Assembly: GCA_903895845.1 (NCBI GenBank)
Contig: CAITVK010000055.1
Span: forward strand, 1 to 64,000
Length of the DNA stretch: 64,000 nt
Direction: 5' to 3'
DNA from: an uncultured Chitinophagaceae bacterium
Lineage (GTDB): Bacteria > Bacteroidota > Bacteroidia > Chitinophagales > Chitinophagaceae
Made by a program: the position numbers and the translations under genes. The notes below the pieces were generated by a model. It was not told the origin of the DNA. It searched no databases and saw only the letters and a program-made list of their open reading frames with translations. This document shows positions 58,395-64,000 of the stretch, in pieces. Every line of letters begins with the position of its first letter. Positions within the stretch are counted from its first letter, which is position 1.

Positions 58395-59072
58395 TTAATC
58401 CCTTGTAACTAGATTATGTTTGATAGATGCCGGTGGATGCTCCATTGCGGCCATTTTCTTTTTCCATTCAATCCATCCCATCACTGCCAGTACTGTAAAA
58501 ACAAGGTATTGAAAGCTGGTAAAGACAGCACCCTTATAAAAATATAGCGGTATGGAAACCAGGTCTGTAAGCACCCACCACAACCAGTTCTCAACTTTTT
58601 TGCGGGCCATCTGCCACATGCCTGTATACGCAGTTGCGGAAGCAAAGGAATCGCCAAACGGAACGGTACTTTTGGTATATTTTACCAGAACAACATACAA
58701 AACCGCCCACGATACCACGAAAAAGACAGAACAGATGATCCAATCCTTTTTAGTGTTATAACTCATGGGCAAAATGTTGCCGTCCTTGTGTTTTGCCCAC
58801 GCCCACCAGCCATAAATGCTCATGATGGTATAATAAAAGTTCAGGCTACCCTCGGCATAAAGGCTCCACCAGCCAAAACAGAACCAGGTATAGAGGATGG
58901 TACTGATGATGCCGGTGGGATAGACAAGGATATTCTCTTTTCGGGAATATAATACGCTGATAATACCAAAAAATACCGCAATGAACTCTTGCCAAGTGGT
59001 TGCTTTGATACCATTTAGGAGCTCGAGTGTTAATGTTTCTAAATTCACAAACCTTTTTTGATGATTTGTCAA
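58395..59072 (-). CDS. pnuC: PnuC-family vitamin-precursor transporter
   Basis: TWQEFIAVFFGIISVLYSRKENILVYPTGIISTILYTWFCF; YGWWAWAKHK; NWLWWVLTDLVSIPLYFYKG. Confidence 0.93.
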   Translation of the reverse strand: MTNHQKRFVNLETLTLELLNGIKATTWQEFIAVFFGIISVLYSRKENILVYPTGIISTILYTWFCFGWWSLYAEGSLNFYYTIMSIYGWWAWAKHKDGNILPMSYNTKKDWIICSVFFVVSWAVLYVVLVKYTKSTVPFGDSFASATAYTGMWQMARKKVENWLWWVLTDLVSIPLYFYKGAVFTSFQYLVFTVLAVMGWIEWKKKMAAMEHPPASIKHNLVTRD

Positions 59073-59133
59073 AGATAGCCGCAGAAAGAATACTTACTTT
59101 GCAGTCAATTAATTAACTAAAAAAATAAAAGAC

Positions 59134-59544
59134 ATGATACGTAACGCAACAGCAGTATGGAATGGTTCTGGTAAAGAAGGAAGTGGCCATTTAACTACTC
59201 AAAGTACCACATTAAATCAAACACAGTACTCATTTAACTCTCGTTTTGCAGAAGGTGTAGGTACAAATCCTGAGGAATTGGTTGCGGCAGCACACGCAGG
59301 ATGCTTCACCATGAAACTTAGTTTTGTATTGGGTGCGGCTGGTTTTACACCAACAAGCATCGAAACTAAATGCGAAATAACATTGGACAACGGCGCAATA
59401 ACTTTATCACACCTTACAGTAAAAGCAACAGTGCCAGGTATTGATGCAGCTACTTTTGAAGCAAGCGTAAAGGATGCCGAAGCAAATTGCCCAATCAGCA
59501 AGTTGTATAACACAACAATCACTACCGACGCTACTTTGTTGTAG
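59134..59544 (+). CDS. OsmC-family protein
   Basis: NPEELVAAAHAGCFTMKLSFVLGAAGF; ANCPISKLYN. Confidence 0.92.
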   Translation: MIRNATAVWNGSGKEGSGHLTTQSTTLNQTQYSFNSRFAEGVGTNPEELVAAAHAGCFTMKLSFVLGAAGFTPTSIETKCEITLDNGAITLSHLTVKATVPGIDAATFEASVKDAEANCPISKLYNTTITTDATLL

Positions 59545-59568
59545 TACAAGAGGATTGACTTTATAATA

Positions 59569-59607
59569 AAAGGCAGGTATTTCGATAAGAGATACCTGCC
59601 TTTTTGT
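59569..59607 (+). terminator. Hairpin AAAAGGCAGGTATtTCgataaGAgATACCTGCCTTTTT
   Basis: Stem-loop plus T run after OsmC gene. Confidence 0.85.
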
Positions 59608-59999
59608 TTGCTGACCTACTATATAGGTACAACCATTAGCAACCTGAGAATTATATAACTTATAAAAACAATTCTACAACAGTTTCTGCCAAGCCCGAAG
59701 CCATATTTGTAAGAAATAATTTAATGATATCATTCTTTCAACACAAAACCCTCTCTACACTAAGTGATTTCTGGTATCAGCCACAAATAAGAAACAAAAG
59801 GAAGTGCTAACGAATAATAGGCAATAAATATTGTTTAACATACACTACTTTTTGAGTCTGACAGGTGTTAAACGTATTAGTGTCAACAATCATATTAAAA
59901 GTTGATGTTCGTCACTTTCGCCCGCACTATAGCTGAGTAATTTGCACCCGATTTCGAGATTATACAACAACAATTTAATTACAGTTTAAATACAAACAA

Positions 60000-60590
60000 A
60001 TGAAAAAGATTAAGAATTTTAAAGAAAGAATCGGCATCATACTGATGACCATGTTATTGTTGATGATTGCTTCTTTCACCAACGCACAAGTAAAATATTC
60101 TACGAAAGATGATTTAAATTTATTGGTAAGTGGTACTTCAACCCTGCATGATTGGGATATGAAAGCTGCAAAAGGAGACTGTGTGGCTGTATTTAGCTTT
60201 AATGCAGGCGGCGATGTAACTGCACTTAGCTCATTAACCGTAAATATACCAGCCGAAGCATTGAAAAGCGAACATTCGGGCATGGATAAAAATGCCTACA
60301 AAGCCCTGAAGACAGATAAGGCACCCACAATTTCGTATAAACTGGCATCTGCCACTATTGTAGGAAACAACACCATTAAATGTACCGGCAAACTAACGAT
60401 TGCAGGTGCCACCCGCGATGCAGAAATTGTAGCAACCTATAAAGTAAATGCCGACAAAAGCATCAGCGTAAGCGGAAAGAAAAATATAAGTATGAAAGAT
60501 TTTAATATGGAGCCACCTTCTTTTATGATGGGTACTATCAAAACCGGAAACGATATAGTACTCAAGTTTGATGTAACACTAAGAAAGTGA
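60000..60590 (+). CDS. YceI-family protein
   Basis: LLVSGTSTLHDWDMKAAKGD; GNNTIKCTGKLTIAGATRDAEI; NISMKDFNMEPPSFMMGTIKTGNDIVLKFDVTLRK. Confidence 0.88.
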   Translation: MKKIKNFKERIGIILMTMLLLMIASFTNAQVKYSTKDDLNLLVSGTSTLHDWDMKAAKGDCVAVFSFNAGGDVTALSSLTVNIPAEALKSEHSGMDKNAYKALKTDKAPTISYKLASATIVGNNTIKCTGKLTIAGATRDAEIVATYKVNADKSISVSGKKNISMKDFNMEPPSFMMGTIKTGNDIVLKFDVTLRK

Positions 60591-60620
60591 TTCTAATTTT
60601 TTAACAGTAAAACAAAGTAT

Positions 60621-62027
60621 ATGAAAAAGACAATGAACAATGTAAGCAGGATTTGTATATTAATCGTGCTAGGAATTGTGCCACTCACAATGATGGCTCA
60701 ACAACAACCAAAAATTGGTAACCTAAGGGCTTATGACCAATCAGGAATCAATGTTTTTGAAGATTCAAAGGCAGATTCTGTGAAGTTTGACGGATTAAAA
60801 GTAAGATGGGGCGCAGGATTTACCCAACAGTTCCAAAACTTAAAGGATGAAAACCCAGGTGCATTAAAGAATGATGTAGGTTCATTTTCTGGTGGAGTTT
60901 CTACCGCTGGTAACAAGTTGAAAGTGATTACTGCTGGTTTCCAAACAGCGCAAGCTAACTTGTTTATGGATGTTCAGTTGGCAGATGGTATTCGTTTGAA
61001 TGTAACTTCTTATCTATCTTCAAAACACCACAATGAAACTTGGGTAAAAGGTGGCTATATTCAGTTTGATAAGCTTCCCTTCAAAGGACAGTTCTGGGGC
61101 GATCTGATGAAGATTACAACAATCAAAATTGGTCACTTCGAAGTTGACTATGGTGATGAACATTACCGCAGATCAGACGGTGGACAAGCATTATACAATC
61201 CTTTTATGGAAGGAAATATAATGGATGAATATGCAACTGAAATTGGTGGTGAAGTATATGTGAAGAAAAATGGCTTTTTTGGAATGTTTGGCTTAACTAA
61301 TGGGATGATTAAGGGAAATATAGATTCACTTTATGCAGCAAGCAATCCTGATGGTGATCTTCACAAATCTCCTTCAATTTTATTGAAAGCAGGTCTTGAT
61401 AAGAAATTGGCAGATAATGTCCGTTTGCGTTTGAGTGCTTCATTTTATGGCAATCAAAGTTGCGGTGGCAACACACTCTTTGGCGGGGACAGAACAGGAT
61501 CTAACTATCAATTTGTGATGGAAGAAAATTCTGCCAATCCAAGCAGCACAACTGGTGCGGGTACTCCATTGGCTTTCTCAGGAAGATTTAATCCTGGATT
61601 TAGCAAAAAAATAAATGCTTTGATGTTTAATGCGTTCTTAAAGACAGGCGGTTTTGAATTGTTTGGAACAGCAGAAACTTCCTCTGGTCGTACCGCAGTA
61701 GAAACATCAACCAGAAGCGCCAATCAATATGCAGTAGATGCCATTTATCGTTTTGGTGCTGCCGAAAACCTTTTCTTAGGTGTACGTTACAATACTGTCT
61801 CTGCCCAATTGGCAAATAGCAAAGCAGGTACTGGCGCGGGCGCTATCACTTACAACGGAAACGTACAGGTGAACAGGGTTGCATTGGCAGGAGGCTGGTT
61901 TTTAACTAAAAACGTGTTATTAAAAGCCGAATACGTAAATCAGGTTTACGATAACTTCCCTGCGGCTGATTATCGCTCAACAGGTAAGTTCTATGGATAT
62001 GTTGTAGAAGCAGTTGTTGGTTTTTAG
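60621..62027 (+). CDS. Outer-membrane porin-like protein
   Basis: Signal peptide; barrel-like alternation; C-term ...YGYVVEAVVGF ending in aromatic residue. Confidence 0.7.
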   Translation: MKKTMNNVSRICILIVLGIVPLTMMAQQQPKIGNLRAYDQSGINVFEDSKADSVKFDGLKVRWGAGFTQQFQNLKDENPGALKNDVGSFSGGVSTAGNKLKVITAGFQTAQANLFMDVQLADGIRLNVTSYLSSKHHNETWVKGGYIQFDKLPFKGQFWGDLMKITTIKIGHFEVDYGDEHYRRSDGGQALYNPFMEGNIMDEYATEIGGEVYVKKNGFFGMFGLTNGMIKGNIDSLYAASNPDGDLHKSPSILLKAGLDKKLADNVRLRLSASFYGNQSCGGNTLFGGDRTGSNYQFVMEENSANPSSTTGAGTPLAFSGRFNPGFSKKINALMFNAFLKTGGFELFGTAETSSGRTAVETSTRSANQYAVDAIYRFGAAENLFLGVRYNTVSAQLANSKAGTGAGAITYNGNVQVNRVALAGGWFLTKNVLLKAEYVNQVYDNFPAADYRSTGKFYGYVVEAVVGF

Positions 62028-62053
62028 GTTGGGTCTTTTTTCATTTATGTTGG

Positions 62054-62090
62054 CAGCCAGAATGATTTCTATCGTTCTGGCTGTTTTTTA
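62054..62090 (+). terminator. Hairpin CAGCCAGAAtGAtttctaTCgTTCTGGCTGTTTTTT
   Basis: Stem-loop plus T run after porin-like gene. Confidence 0.85.
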
Positions 62091-62203
62091 ATCAATGGAA
62101 TCCATCAATGATTGAGTTCTTTAAAATAGTGAATCTAAAGAATAAGATAGGGATATGTAAACGTATATAGTGTGCATGCAAAAACTAAAAACTTTCAATA
62201 GGC

Positions 62204-62866
62204 TTGTCGAAATTCGGTTTCAATCAATGGTTTAGTATATTTTTAGGTCGATTTATGTCTTTAAAAGTGATTACATATTGCCTAATCTTATTTGTTTTTG
62301 GAATAACTTTTATTGCTTGGACTAGCGGTAATGCCAATCTCAAAATAAAATGGTTGATACTAAAAGGAGGCTCACTAAAAGTGAATGGTAGTACCAATAT
62401 CAATACTTTTAGTTGCATTGTTGCTGATAATACACCAATAGATACATTGATTTGTACTGTAAATAAGGATGCCTCTGTATTGATGAATGGTAAGATAAGC
62501 CTGGATATATATGGGTTTGACTGTCACAACCCAATGATGACGCTCGATCTGAGGAAAACATTGAAAGCAAAAGAATATCCGAGTATGCGGGTTAATTTCT
62601 TGTCGTTAAGCAAATTTCCAGATTTAAAGGCAACCCCCGAAGCTATAAAAGGATGGGTAAATATAGAATTGTCTGGCGTTACCAAAAGATATGAAGTGAG
62701 TTACAAGTTTTCGATGGATAATATGAAAGTTATTCACTTAGTTGGAGACAGGAGCGTAAACTTCTCAGATTTCAATATTACCCCACCACGAAAATTGGGT
62801 GGCATTATTAGGGCAAATGATCGGTTGGATGTAGAGTTTAGTCTCGATTTGAAAGAAGTAAACTAA
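62204..62866 (+). CDS. Second YceI-like protein
   Basis: LKVNGSTNINTFSCIV; GWVNIELSGVTKRYEV; SVNFSDFNITPPRKLGGIIRANDRLDVEFSLDLKE parallels the 60000 gene's C-terminus. Confidence 0.75.
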   Translation: MSKFGFNQWFSIFLGRFMSLKVITYCLILFVFGITFIAWTSGNANLKIKWLILKGGSLKVNGSTNINTFSCIVADNTPIDTLICTVNKDASVLMNGKISLDIYGFDCHNPMMTLDLRKTLKAKEYPSMRVNFLSLSKFPDLKATPEAIKGWVNIELSGVTKRYEVSYKFSMDNMKVIHLVGDRSVNFSDFNITPPRKLGGIIRANDRLDVEFSLDLKEVN

Positions 62867-63276
62867 GGATTGACCTTTGCAAATACAATTCCAGCTACAG
62901 TTGCTTGAAACAGGCCATATAAAAGCCAGCTGAAAACCATTGCAATTGTTACGTCCATTGCGCTATAAGTAATCCACATAATGGGCAATAAACCAACCAC
63001 AGCATATACAAAACCAAACTCTAATGCACGCAATAAGAAATTTCCTTTCAACAGGCTTTTGAATCGTTCCCAGAACCAAGATAAAGCAAGGCTTATTACA
63101 AAGGCATGTGAAAAGAAAAGCACATCTTTTATACCATCCGAGTTAATAAGTGGATTGTTTGCATAAGCATCAATAAATAGCTGGGGAAAGTATTTTACGG
63201 CTAAAAACAATCCACCATAACTAACAACAAATAGTATTGCCCCCGCAAGTAAACCTGTATAAAGAACCTTTTTCAT
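62863..63276 (-). CDS. Hypothetical membrane protein
   Basis: Four hydrophobic segments in 137 aa. Confidence 0.6.
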   Translation of the reverse strand: MKKVLYTGLLAGAILFVVSYGGLFLAVKYFPQLFIDAYANNPLINSDGIKDVLFFSHAFVISLALSWFWERFKSLLKGNFLLRALEFGFVYAVVGLLPIMWITYSAMDVTIAMVFSWLLYGLFQATVAGIVFAKVNP

Positions 63277-63735
63277 AATTTAAGATTGAAGAAGTAACAA
63301 CCAAAGTTAGTTTGATTGAGTGGTATAGAATAATAGTTTTCAAAAAGCACCAATACTTTATCCGTTTAAGAATCTTTTTTTATTGGTTTACATATAGCTT
63401 TTGGTGGTTACCTGTAAAAATAAGCGTTAAGGCAAACCTCCTATTTTGGTTTAATTTGTAATATTTTGAACGAATAATCAAATAAACTACAAATTGACAA
63501 GTGCAATGCTGTAAAATATGTATTTAAAGGGGTAGATATCTAGGAGAGTTGATGTTTATTTTGATATTATGAATTATGAAATTCGCAATGTAAATTGACC
63601 GATGGTATTAAAAAAAGATAAAAATGTTGTGATTTTGTTTGCATAAATGTTAAATTTTGCCATCAAAGGCTAACAATTAATTAATATTATTTTAACAATT
63701 AAATCTTTTACACTATTTTGCCAACCTAAATAAAT

Positions 63736-64000
63736 ATGAACATGAAGAAAATCTTACTATTTATGGTGATGGTTGTGGGCTTATTTGCAGCAGCCATTGC
63801 GCAAACAAAGCCCATTTCGGGAACAGTTATTGACAAAGAAGGCAAGCCAATTGAGGGAGCCTCGGTAAAAGTAAAAGGACATCAGGGTGGCGTTGCAGCT
63901 GAGTCTGATGGTAGTTTCAAGATTGCAGTGAAGCCGGGTGATGTCTTGATTGTTTCTTCTATTGGTCATGCCACAAAGCAGATTAAGATTTCAAATCAAA
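63736..64000 (+). CDS. TonB-dependent/SusC-like outer-membrane protein, N-terminus, truncated by window end
   Basis: MNMKKILLFMVMVVGLFAAAIAQTKPISGTVIDKEGKPIEGASVKVKGHQGGVAAESDGSFKIAVKPGDVLIVSSIGHATKQIKISNQ: signal plus CarboxypepD_reg-like domain. Confidence 0.85.
   Translation, partial: MNMKKILLFMVMVVGLFAAAIAQTKPISGTVIDKEGKPIEGASVKVKGHQGGVAAESDGSFKIAVKPGDVLIVSSIGHATKQIKISNQ

Noticed and set aside
58395-59134. TPP or other riboswitch upstream of pnuC
   Set aside because: Only ~60 bp separates pnuC from the divergent OsmC gene, and no recognisable riboswitch core was seen.
1-64000. tRNA and rRNA genes
   Set aside because: No tRNA T-loop/CCA patterns or rRNA segments recognised by reading; tRNAscan/Infernal would be needed to be certain.

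Overview
The window looks like a Bacteroidota (Chitinophagaceae-like) chromosome segment. It runs from a truncated IS256-family transposase (left edge) to the N-terminus of a TonB-dependent/carboxypeptidase-regulatory-like outer-membrane protein (right edge). The ordinary content is housekeeping genes (nadB, ispG, recO, cysS, rsgA, dut, proC, hldD-like, purL, glnS, tilS, queE, purD, serS, pnuC plus a NadR-like kinase). There is also a clear SusC/SusD polysaccharide-utilisation locus at ~6.6-24.8 kb with GH16, GH17, GH30, a TIM-barrel glycosidase, a large phosphorylase-like protein and an MFS transporter, which suggests beta-1,3/1,6-glucan use. The most unusual signals are not genes. (1) Five intergenic repeat islands (~5.7, 25.7, 36.9, 43.2 and 56.3 kb) have unrelated sequences but the same architecture: degenerate units phased at 21 bp (exact in three, 42 = 2x21 in one, 20/21 in one), rich in dyads whose arms covary, each sitting directly upstream of a gene start. 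(2) Two families of short palindromic elements appear to be inserted in frame inside conserved enzymes. A GTTGACCGT/ACGGTCAAC family lies in ispG, cysS, queE and the NadR-like gene, always giving related peptides (xTVDRxP...TVNGxRxT). A TAAGTCGTAAG family lies in tilS and an FAD oxidoreductase. This resembles the Rickettsia palindromic element phenomenon. (3) Several other dispersed stem-loop families occur, including a ~146-bp direct duplication exactly 700 bp apart that flanks a single aspartic-protease-like gene. All calls are by reading alone; no database search was run.
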